Origin: Croceibacterium_A sp964439725
GTDB lineage: Bacteria; Pseudomonadota; Alphaproteobacteria; Sphingomonadales; Sphingomonadaceae
Direction: 5' to 3'
NCBI GenBank assembly: GCA_964439725.1
Contig: CAYTPY010000021.1
Coordinates: 1-25,050 of the forward strand
Length of the DNA stretch: 25,050 nucleotides
Part shown: in pieces, positions 6,409 through 14,412 of the stretch
Position numbering within the stretch: the stretch's first letter is position 1
How the letters are laid out: every line of letters starts with the position of its first letter
Translations under genes and position numbers: made by a program
Notes under the pieces: generated by a model
Told to the model about the DNA's origin: nothing
The model's database searches: none
Seen by the model: only the letters and a program-made list of their open reading frames with translations

Positions 6409-9063
6409 CTAGCTCGCCAGCGCGGTGCGGACGGCCCCGAGCGCCTCGTCGGCCTTTGTGCCGTCCGGACCGCCGCCTTGCGCCATGTCGGGGCGGCCGC
6501 CGCCACCCTGACCGCCAAGCACCGCGACTCCGACCTTGACGAGATCGACCGCACTGAAGCGATCAGTCAGATCGTCGGTAACCCCGACGGCGAACGCCGC
6601 GCGTCCCTCATTCACCGCAACAATTGCCGCCACGCCCGATACTAACCGCTTCTTCGCATCGTCGAGCAGGCCGCGCAGAGCCTTCGGCTCGAGTCCTTGC
6701 AGCACTTGGCCTGAGAACTTTACGCCCCCGATCTCCTCGTCGGCTGCAGGCGCTGCTGCACCACCCCCACCACCAAGCGCTAGCTGCTTCTTGGCTTCGG
6801 CGAGTTCACGCTCGAGCCGCTTGCGCTCGTCCAGCAGCGTCGCGACGCGGGCTTCGACATCTTCCGGCGCGGTGCGCAGCGCGGCCGCGACGGCCTTGAG
6901 CACCTCCTCGCGTCCGACGACCCACCGACGCGCCGCCTCACCCGTCAGCGCCTCGACACGGCGGACGCCTGAGCTCACTGCGCTTTCCGACACGATCCGG
7001 AACAGGCCGATATCACCGGTCGCGCGCACATGCGTGCCTCCGCACAACTCGACCGAGTAGTTCAGACCGCTTTCGCCGGGCCGCCCCATCGCCAAGACCC
7101 GGACCTCGTCGCCGTACTTCTCTCCGAACAGCGCCATCGCGCCGGCCGCAATGGCCTCGTCCGGGCTCATCAGCCGGGTGCTGACAGTCTCGTTGTGACG
7201 AATCTCAGCGTTTACATCGGCTTCGATCGCCGCGATCTCTTCAGCGCCGAGCGGCTTGGGATGCGAGAAGTCGAAGCGCAGCCGGTCTTCCGCAACCAGC
7301 GAGCCCTTCTGCGTCACATGATCGCCGAGCCGGTTGCGTAGTGCCGCGTGAAGCAGGTGCGTTGCCGAGTGGTTGGCGCGAATGCGGTCGCGGCGTTCAG
7401 CGTCAATCGCCAGATGCACCGTGTGGCCTATAGCAATTGTGCCACGCTCCACTCGTCCATGATGCGCGTGAAGCCGGCCGAGCGGCTTGGTCGTGTCGCT
7501 CACCGCGATACGCAACCCGGCGTCGGTCGTGATGACACCGATGTCGCCCATCTGCCCACCGCTCTCGCCGTAGAACGGTGTCTGGTTCGTCAGCACCGTG
7601 ACTTCCGCACCGGCTTCTGCCTGCTCAACTTCGCGGCCGTCCACGACCAGCGCCACCACTTGGCCCTCGCCGGTGGTTGCGGCGTAGCCGGTGAATTCGC
7701 TGGCGCCTTCCCGCTCCGCAATGTCGAACCACAGCTCGCCGTCGGCGGCTTGGCCCGAACCCTTCCAAGCGGCTCGCGCCGCAGCCTTTTGCTGCGCCAT
7801 CGCCGCATCGAAACCCGCGCGGTCCACGCCGATGCCGCGCGTGCGCAGCGCATCCTCGGTCAGGTCATAAGGGAAGCCGTAGGTATCGTAGAGTTTGAAC
7901 GCCGTCTCACCGGGCAAGCTGGCACCTGCGCCCAGACCCGCCGTCGCGTCGTCGAGCAGCCGCAGGCCATTGGCCAGTGTCTGACGGAAGCGCATCTCCT
8001 CGCGCTCGAGCACTTCGGTGATCAGCGCTTCGGCGCGCGGCAGCTCGGGATAAGCGTGCCCCATCTCCTCGATCAGCGCCGGGACCAGCCGGTGCATGAG
8101 CGGCTCTTTGGCACCGAGCAGGTGCGCGTGGCGCATGGCGCGGCGCATGATCCGCCGCAGCACGTAGCCGCGGCCCTCGTTCGCCGGCATCACGCCGTCG
8201 GCAATCAAGAAGCTGGTCGAACGCAAATGGTCGGCAATCACCCGGTGGCTGGCCTGCTGCTCGCCTTGAGCGCGCGTGCCCGTCAGCGTCTCGCTGGCAT
8301 CGATCAGCTTGCGGAAAGTGTCGGTTTCGAACACCGAATGCACACCCTGCAGCACGCCGGCAATGCGCTCAAGCCCCATGCCCGTGTCGATGCTCGGCCG
8401 AGGCAGGTCGCCGACGATCTCGTCGTTTTCCTGCATGTACTGCATGAACACCAGGTTCCATATCTCGACGAAGCGATCGCCATCTTCGTCGGGAGATCCC
8501 GGCGGGCCACCCGGCACGTGGGGCCCGTGGTCCCAGAAGATTTCCGAGCAAGGCCCACACGGCCCGTCCGAGCCCATGGCCCAGAAGTTGTCCTTGGTAG
8601 CGATGCGGATGATCCGCTCGTCCGGCAGGCCCGCGATCTTCTTCCACAGGTTCCAGGCGTCATCGTCGGTGTGGAACACTGTGACGGTGAGGCGGTCCGG
8701 CGAGAGCCCCAGCTCGCGCGTGACCAGGCCCCAGGCGAGTTCGATCGCCTGCTCCTTGAAGTAGTCGCCGAAGCTGAAGTTGCCGAGCATCTCGAACAGC
8801 GTCAGGTGGCGCGCGGTGTAACCGACGTTGTCGAGGTCGTTGTGCTTGCCGCCTGCGCGCACGCACTTCTGGCTGCTGGCCGCGCGCGGGCTCGGCGGCG
8901 TCTCGAGGCCGGTGAACACGTTCTTGAACGGCACCATGCCCGCATTGACGAACATCAGCGTCGGGTCGTTGTACGGCACCAGAGGCGCCGAAGGCACGAC
9001 CGCGTGGTCATTGGCCGCGAAATAATCCAGGAAGGCGCGGCGGAGATCGTTTGTCGAGTGCAT
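6409..9063 (-). CDS. alaS: Alanine-tRNA ligase
   Basis: An 884-residue class II aminoacyl-tRNA synthetase that charges tRNA-Ala in the cytoplasm, of full family length. The N-terminal catalytic domain is typical (SAPLVPYNDPTLMFVNAGM; SSQKCVRAGGKHNDLDNVG). The editing domain shows both zinc/editing motifs: HSATHLLHAAL around residue 565 and the Cys/His pair in ELCGGTHVRATGD around residue 672. A coiled coil (ERKRLERELAEAKKQ) and a Gly-rich DHHA1-type C-terminal domain with GGQGGGGRPDMAQGGG follow. The start ATG has AGG a few bases upstream. It is downstream of recA and a methyltransferase on the same strand, the recA-alaS proximity often seen in alphaproteobacteria. Confidence 0.98.
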   Translation of the reverse strand: MHSTNDLRRAFLDYFAANDHAVVPSAPLVPYNDPTLMFVNAGMVPFKNVFTGLETPPSPRAASSQKCVRAGGKHNDLDNVGYTARHLTLFEMLGNFSFGDYFKEQAIELAWGLVTRELGLSPDRLTVTVFHTDDDAWNLWKKIAGLPDERIIRIATKDNFWAMGSDGPCGPCSEIFWDHGPHVPGGPPGSPDEDGDRFVEIWNLVFMQYMQENDEIVGDLPRPSIDTGMGLERIAGVLQGVHSVFETDTFRKLIDASETLTGTRAQGEQQASHRVIADHLRSTSFLIADGVMPANEGRGYVLRRIMRRAMRHAHLLGAKEPLMHRLVPALIEEMGHAYPELPRAEALITEVLEREEMRFRQTLANGLRLLDDATAGLGAGASLPGETAFKLYDTYGFPYDLTEDALRTRGIGVDRAGFDAAMAQQKAAARAAWKGSGQAADGELWFDIAEREGASEFTGYAATTGEGQVVALVVDGREVEQAEAGAEVTVLTNQTPFYGESGGQMGDIGVITTDAGLRIAVSDTTKPLGRLHAHHGRVERGTIAIGHTVHLAIDAERRDRIRANHSATHLLHAALRNRLGDHVTQKGSLVAEDRLRFDFSHPKPLGAEEIAAIEADVNAEIRHNETVSTRLMSPDEAIAAGAMALFGEKYGDEVRVLAMGRPGESGLNYSVELCGGTHVRATGDIGLFRIVSESAVSSGVRRVEALTGEAARRWVVGREEVLKAVAAALRTAPEDVEARVATLLDERKRLERELAEAKKQLALGGGGGAAAPAADEEIGGVKFSGQVLQGLEPKALRGLLDDAKKRLVSGVAAIVAVNEGRAAFAVGVTDDLTDRFSAVDLVKVGVAVLGGQGGGGRPDMAQGGGPDGTKADEALGAVRTALAS

Positions 9064-9143
9064 GGGACCTGCGAATTAGGGGCGCCGGCAAGGCGAAACA
9101 AGCGGATAAAGCCGGGACTGACGGAGCTGTCCGGCGATGGTGC

Positions 9144-9166
9144 AAAAAACCGCGCGCTAGGTGCGG
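9144..9166 (-). terminator. Possible weak terminator after the methyltransferase
   Basis: On the minus strand, CCGC (9166-9163) and GCGG (9153-9150) can pair around a 9-base loop that contains the methyltransferase stop codon, followed by six T (9149-9144). The stem is only 4 bp, so this may give partial termination between the methyltransferase and alaS. Confidence 0.3.
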
Positions 9167-9993
9167 CGGGCGCTGACGATCCAGGCAGCCGCGCGGAGTG
9201 AGATGAGCCCATCGCGCAGGTTCGCCTGGGCCAGCTCGCGCAGCCGCGCCCAGAACGCCTGGCGCTGATCCTCGGTCGTCTCGCGCAAGGCCCGCGCGGC
9301 TGGCCCGATCCGGGCGAAGTAGGCTTCGGTATCGCCTATCGGATCCTCACCGGCGCCGACGATCATAGCAAAATCAAGCGGCTCGAAGGCGATCTCGCTC
9401 CAGCCGGCGCGCGAGAGGATGTCCTTGACCCGGCCGCGATCGCTGAATGCGAAGGGGCCTGGCGCGTCGGAGGGCGGCGGCGGTGCCGGCAACAGTGCCG
9501 CCACATCGGCAAAGGCGGGGTTGTCCTCCCAGGCGCGGAAGCAGGAGAACAGCAGCGCTGCCCCGGGAGCCGAGGTTTCGTGCAGATGGGCGAAAGCAGC
9601 GACAGGATCGGCAAAGAACATGACGCCATGGCGCGAGACCAGCAGCTCGGGGGCGAAGTCGGCAGCGGGTCGCCAGGCAGCCGCATCGGCCACTTCGAAC
9701 GAGACGTTCGGATGATGGCCGGCGCGTTCCCGCGCCACGGCAACCAGCTGCGGCGAGATGTCGACGCCGATGACCTGGCACTGCGGCCGCCCGCGACCGA
9801 TCGCCACCGACAGCTCGCCAGCGCCGCACCCGATGTCGAGCGCCGAACGGAAAGTGTAGTCGCGGCTGCGCTGCAGCAGGCGTTCGGTCAACACGCTGAA
9901 GCTGCGATCGGTGCGACGCCATTCGGCTGCCCAGCTATCGCCGGTGCGTCCGACCCATTCGTCGGTCCCCACCGTCACGGCCTTGCCTTCCAT
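9157..9993 (-). CDS. Class I SAM-dependent methyltransferase, substrate unknown
   Basis: A 278-residue soluble protein. Motif I is ALDIGCGAGE (residues 51-60). Motif II follows (VIGVDISPQLVAVARERAG), then VADAAAW at the adenine-binding position and LVSRHGVMFFADPVAAF at the substrate side. This is the layout of UbiE/Coq5-type and trans-aconitate-type methyltransferases. The start ATG is preceded by AGGAG about 12 bases upstream; the ATG directly after that AGGAG is out of frame. It lies between recA (157 bp upstream) and alaS (93 bp downstream) on the same strand. Nothing in the protein or neighbours identifies the substrate. Confidence 0.85.
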   Translation of the reverse strand: MEGKAVTVGTDEWVGRTGDSWAAEWRRTDRSFSVLTERLLQRSRDYTFRSALDIGCGAGELSVAIGRGRPQCQVIGVDISPQLVAVARERAGHHPNVSFEVADAAAWRPAADFAPELLVSRHGVMFFADPVAAFAHLHETSAPGAALLFSCFRAWEDNPAFADVAALLPAPPPPSDAPGPFAFSDRGRVKDILSRAGWSEIAFEPLDFAMIVGAGEDPIGDTEAYFARIGPAARALRETTEDQRQAFWARLRELAQANLRDGLISLRAAAWIVSARRT

Positions 9994-10150
9994 GCCCGTC
10001 CATCTCCTGCTGCGGCCGCTTCGCCGCAGTCCCTCTTACGGCAAACCACGCCGGACGCGAAGAAGCCGGCGCGGGCCCGTAGGACATTCGCACCGGCTCC
10101 GGTTCCGCAAGCGCCGCCGGCCCTGTTCAGCCGACCGCGCCTCTTGAGGA

Positions 10151-11215
<1,065 letters not shown>

Positions 11216-11280
11216 GACATGGCCTCCGTCAGTTGCCTAGAGTGGTGATCGACTCATCAACCGATGGCTGTGTATTGCGT

Positions 11281-11297
11281 TTGTTCTAAAAGAACAA
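11281..11297. repeat. Perfect palindrome overlapping the recA LexA box
   Basis: TTGTTCTAAAAGAACAA is a perfect inverted repeat with 7-bp arms and a 3-bp centre. Its right arm contains the first GAAC of the LexA site at 11292-11306. It may be part of the LexA operator or a second protein-binding site. As RNA it could form a small hairpin after the DUF4139-A stop, without a T tract. Confidence 0.6.
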
Positions 11298-11306
11298 GAG
11301 GGGAAC
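11292..11306 (-). promoter_or_regulatory. LexA (SOS) box of recA
   Basis: The plus strand reads GAACAAGAGGGGAAC, which is GTTC-N7-GTTC on the recA strand. This exact direct-repeat spacing is the established alphaproteobacterial LexA consensus. It lies 77-91 bp upstream of the recA ATG. A possible -35 (TTGTTC) overlaps its proximal half, with a weak -10-like TACACA 17 bp further on, so LexA binding would block the promoter. Autoregulated SOS induction of recA is the expected role. Confidence 0.85.
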
Positions 11307-11326
11307 ACATTTTTCCAGGCAGCTCA

Positions 11327-12808
11327 TTAGCTGGCCCCGGCGGGACGTATCTCCCAGTCGACCCTGCTGCGGCCATTGCCAGGAACGGTGACCTCCACGA
11401 TCAGCTGCCCGTCGTTGATCTGGGTCCCCTGAATGCGGCGCGCCGCCCAGTCGCCGGATGCCCCCAGCACTACCTGAACCCGTGCCGGATTGCGGTTGGC
11501 GTTGCTCAACGTCAAACGCATCGAGCCCCATCGCGACGGATCGCCGGGCTCGTCCGGTGCTGTCCATTCGCACTCGGCAAAAACTTGGCTGCTGATGCCC
11601 AGCGACAGCTCGATATCTTGTCCTTCGGCGTAATCGCGCAGCCGCTCCTCGGCGACCAATTGCTCGCCCAAGGGCGATGGTTCGAAGATCGTGATGCCGC
11701 CCATCGGGAGCGCCATGCCAAGGCCGTGGCCCGCGTCGTTCACGGTGGCCAGCAGCATCCTCGCCGGCCGCGCCTCGTGGTAGGCACCCTCAGGAGAGCA
11801 CGTGATCTTGTAGAGTAGCCGTCCTTGCACCGCCTCCTCGTCCAGGAACGCCACTTGCTTGAGGCTCTTGGCAGCCAAGGTCACCGGCTCTGGGACCCGA
11901 TAGAGCTTGAGGTCCCCAAGCGCTTCCTCCACCGCCTTCATCGCCGGAGCCGAGGCTGCGAAATCCGCTTGGCGCGCGCCGGTCACGACGATCGATTCCA
12001 TGGCTGCCATGGGCGGAGGTGGCGGTGCTGGCGGTGGCGGCGCTGAATAGTCGGGCGGCGACCCTGCGGCAGTGCTTCCCAACGGATAACAAGTTAGCTG
12101 CAGCGGCCGTGCCTCGGGCGGATCGGCCAGCCCCTGGAAATCGCTCACGACGTTCAGCTTACCGGCCACCACCAACAGCTCGGTATCGGGAAAGCTCTGG
12201 CCGTTGTCATTGAGCACCGTCAGCCAGCTCATTAGCCTCAGCTGGATCTTGTCGCCGCGGCCCGGTTCATCCAGCGTCGCCACATAGTGCGCTTGCCAGT
12301 CGAACCCCCAGGCGAGATAAGTCAACTCCACCGTGTAAGTCCCGCCGTTGGGGTCGCGCGTATCGACGCTGAACACGGGTTGCGCGGAAAGCCCTGCCGG
12401 GAGTCGGTCGAAGCTCAGCTTCTCGGGCAGCCCCGAACAGCGCACGGCCTCGAACCCTTCCGCCGTCTGCAGCACCAGTCCTCCATCGGCGCGCGTTCGC
12501 ACGATCGCCTCTTCGGCCACGCGCTCGCCTGTCGCTGGGTTGGTTCGCGTGACAACAACCCGATTGCCCAGCGTCCCGTCCACCAGCGCTGCCGGGCTGA
12601 GCAGGTCGGCATTGCGGTTCTTCTCGATCGTACCTCCAGGCAAGCCGGTAACGATCGCGCTNNNNNNNNNNNNNNNNNNNNNNNNNNNNNNNNNNNNNNN
12701 NNNNNNNNNNNNNNNNNNNNNNNNNNNNNNNNNNNNNNNNNNNNNNNNNNNNNNNNNNNNNGTGAGAGCGACGCGGCGCACCGCCTTCGCCTCAGTACCG
12801 CGTCTCAT
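11327..12808 (-). CDS. DUF4139 domain-containing protein A (gapped), with proline-rich linker and TonB-box-like motif
   Basis: A paralogue of the upstream gene. It shares LLSPAALVDGTLG, TRTNPATGE, the GWGADY-type region (AWGFDWQAHYVATLDE) and a C-terminal beta-rich domain ending VTVPGNGRSRVDWEIR. The likely ATG (12806-12808) overlaps the preceding stop by 17 bp. The first 15 residues are visible, then the 100-N gap hides the signal-peptide region. Alignment to the paralogue suggests some 60-70 residues are missing, more than 100 N would allow. Between the conserved halves is a Pro-rich stretch (SAPPPPAPPPPP, about 12010-12040) followed by ESIVVTGAR (11972-11998). That motif resembles the TonB box of TonB-dependent receptors, including the one in this window. 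Probably a periplasmic or envelope protein; the biochemical role is unknown. Confidence 0.82.
   Translation of the reverse strand: MRRGTEAKAVRRVALXXXXXXXXXXXXXXXXXXXXXXXXXXXXXXXXXXSAIVTGLPGGTIEKNRNADLLSPAALVDGTLGNRVVVTRTNPATGERVAEEAIVRTRADGGLVLQTAEGFEAVRCSGLPEKLSFDRLPAGLSAQPVFSVDTRDPNGGTYTVELTYLAWGFDWQAHYVATLDEPGRGDKIQLRLMSWLTVLNDNGQSFPDTELLVVAGKLNVVSDFQGLADPPEARPLQLTCYPLGSTAAGSPPDYSAPPPPAPPPPPMAAMESIVVTGARQADFAASAPAMKAVEEALGDLKLYRVPEPVTLAAKSLKQVAFLDEEAVQGRLLYKITCSPEGAYHEARPARMLLATVNDAGHGLGMALPMGGITIFEPSPLGEQLVAEERLRDYAEGQDIELSLGISSQVFAECEWTAPDEPGDPSRWGSMRLTLSNANRNPARVQVVLGASGDWAARRIQGTQINDGQLIVEVTVPGNGRSRVDWEIRPAGAS
12662..12761. other. Scaffold gap (100 N) inside DUF4139-A
   Basis: A 100-N placeholder. 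Unlike the first gap, its flanks (…ATCGCGCT and GTGAGAGC…) share no overlap, so sequence is really missing. Comparison with the tandem paralogue predicts roughly 180-210 bp, encoding the rest of the signal peptide and the first beta strands. The open frame across the N run is a coincidence of its length. Confidence 0.8.
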
Positions 12809-14318
12809 AAGTCACCCGCACTTCGCGCCGCCCGTTCGCCGGCACGGTGACGACATACTTGCGCCGGTCGGCATTGAGCTGCTGCCCGGCAACGTCCTCG
12901 CTCGTGACGCGGAAGTCGCGGCCCCACCAGCCTCGGTCGAGCCCCGCTTGGACCAGTTCGACCTCGACCGGCTCCGGCTTGGCGTTGGTGAAGGTGTAGC
13001 GCATTGTCGTACGCCAGAAGTCGACCGCGCGGTCCACCTCCACCTCGCGCACGACCTCTCCGTTTTCGATTACGCGGTAGCGCGCGTTGCGCTCGTAGTC
13101 GGCCGCAGTGATCCGCTCGCGGCTTTCGACTTCGGCTTGGATGAATACGTCGAAGGCGTCCCCGGTCGACAGGGTCAGTTCGCTGCCCATCGGCGTATGG
13201 CCGATGCCGCTCTCGCCGATGAACTGTGGGTTGCCTGTGGCGTCTCGCTGGTAGAAACGCACGGTCCCAGCCGGCAGCGCATCGCCCAGACCACCGTCGC
13301 GGCTGGAGGAGAAGGCGATCTGGCTCTGCACATTGGCCGGCTGCGCCTCCGAACTCAGCCAGCCGACCGTGCGACCATAGATCTTGCGCGCCGCGACGCC
13401 CTGCACATCGAGAAAGCTGACTTGCTTGGTCTGATTGTTGGCAATCGTGGTCCGCTCGCCGATCGGGTAAAGATAGAAATCGCCGATCTGCTCCCGATCC
13501 GCGGTCTCGGTGCCGGGGACCATCCTCGTGCCGGGAGGCGCGGGTGGTGGCATCGGTCGGCCTCGCACGACCCCGGAGCCCCCGCTCATGTTGGGATTTC
13601 CCGCCACCAGCAGCGTGTTGGCCGAATGGAACGTGGTGCCGGTGCTGTTGGTCAGCGTGACCCAGCCCTGCATGTCGATCGTCCCGCGCCGTTCGTCGTA
13701 AAGCGCTACGTAGTCAGCCCCCCAGCCGAGGCCCGATGTCAGGTAGCGGATCGATGCCGGCCGCGTGCCGCCGCGGCGGCTGTCGACCGTCACCGACAGC
13801 GTTGGCCGAGCCCGCAGGTTGGGGGGCACGCGGTCGAAGATCACCCGCACCGGCAGCCCGTCGTCGCGCAGCACTTCGATCCGGTCGCCGACCTGGATTA
13901 CCACTCCGCCCGCCGTTGAGAGCACCGTCGCCCGCTCGCGCGTCTCCTGCCCCGTCGCCGGATTGGTGCGCACCAGCGTCACCGTCTGGCCGATCGCCTT
14001 CTCCATCAGCTTGGCCGGCGTCAGCAAGTCGAAGTCGAAGTTCTGTTCGACGATCCCGGTGCCATCGGCGGCGAAGCTCAGCGTCTCGGGCCGGATCTGC
14101 GCCGACACATCGGGGAACGAGATCGTGCTGCGGCCAGAGGCAATGTTGAGCTGCCGCACGTCCTGCACCAGGGCGACGCCGCTATTGTAAATCGTTACGG
14201 AGACGTCCCCCTGCGCGGTCGCGTCGGGATCGAGCAAGTCCTGAGCCGTTCCTCCCGACAGGGGCAAGACGAGGGCCGCGGCCGAAAAAGTGGCGAGTAC
14301 GGCGGCTCTCAAGGTCAT
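12792..14318 (-). CDS. DUF4139 domain-containing protein B, exported
   Basis: About 508 residues from the ATG at 14318, which has GGGGAAG just upstream. An in-frame ATG 15 bp earlier (14333) lacks a Shine-Dalgarno. The N-terminus is a signal peptide (MTLRAAVLATFSAAALVLP, probable cleavage near GGTAQ). The mature protein starts with the DUF4139-type strand VSVTIYNSGVALVQDVRQL and continues with VSAQIRPETLSF, LLTPAKLMEKAIG, RYLTSGLGWGADYVALYDE and a C-terminal beta domain ending VTVPANGRREVRVTYETRY. Where paralogue A has its Pro-rich and TonB-box-like linker, this protein has MSGGSGVVRGRPMPPPAPPG and no such box. Family function is unknown; an envelope location is inferred from the signal peptide. 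Confidence 0.88.
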   Translation of the reverse strand: MTLRAAVLATFSAAALVLPLSGGTAQDLLDPDATAQGDVSVTIYNSGVALVQDVRQLNIASGRSTISFPDVSAQIRPETLSFAADGTGIVEQNFDFDLLTPAKLMEKAIGQTVTLVRTNPATGQETRERATVLSTAGGVVIQVGDRIEVLRDDGLPVRVIFDRVPPNLRARPTLSVTVDSRRGGTRPASIRYLTSGLGWGADYVALYDERRGTIDMQGWVTLTNSTGTTFHSANTLLVAGNPNMSGGSGVVRGRPMPPPAPPGTRMVPGTETADREQIGDFYLYPIGERTTIANNQTKQVSFLDVQGVAARKIYGRTVGWLSSEAQPANVQSQIAFSSSRDGGLGDALPAGTVRFYQRDATGNPQFIGESGIGHTPMGSELTLSTGDAFDVFIQAEVESRERITAADYERNARYRVIENGEVVREVEVDRAVDFWRTTMRYTFTNAKPEPVEVELVQAGLDRGWWGRDFRVTSEDVAGQQLNADRRKYVVTVPANGRREVRVTYETRY

Positions 14319-14338
14319 GCGGCTCTTCCCCATCCGGT

Positions 14339-14351
14339 GTTACAATGTAAC
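14339..14351. promoter_or_regulatory. Candidate operator upstream of the DUF4139 pair
   Basis: GTTACAATGTAAC is a perfect 13-bp palindrome (6-bp arms around one base) 20 bp upstream of the preferred DUF4139-B start. It lies in the 79-96 bp intergenic stretch after cckA. The position and symmetry fit a dimeric repressor site near a promoter. A TTGTTC about 16-17 bp before TATCGT could be promoter elements. The regulator is not identifiable. Confidence 0.45.
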
Positions 14352-14412
14352 GATAAGTCCCTCGCGGGGCTGAACAAGCTATGAAAGAGTTGCGAACGCC
14401 GGAAGAAGGCCG

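Noticed and set aside
7348..9201. A 617-codon open frame on the plus strand
   Set aside because: It is antisense to alaS, which matches its family throughout. The frame is open because of codon bias in GC-rich DNA; its product is Arg/His-rich with no recognisable domain.
12348..13919. A 523-codon plus-strand frame running through the N gap
   Set aside because: Antisense to both DUF4139 genes and kept open partly by the N run.
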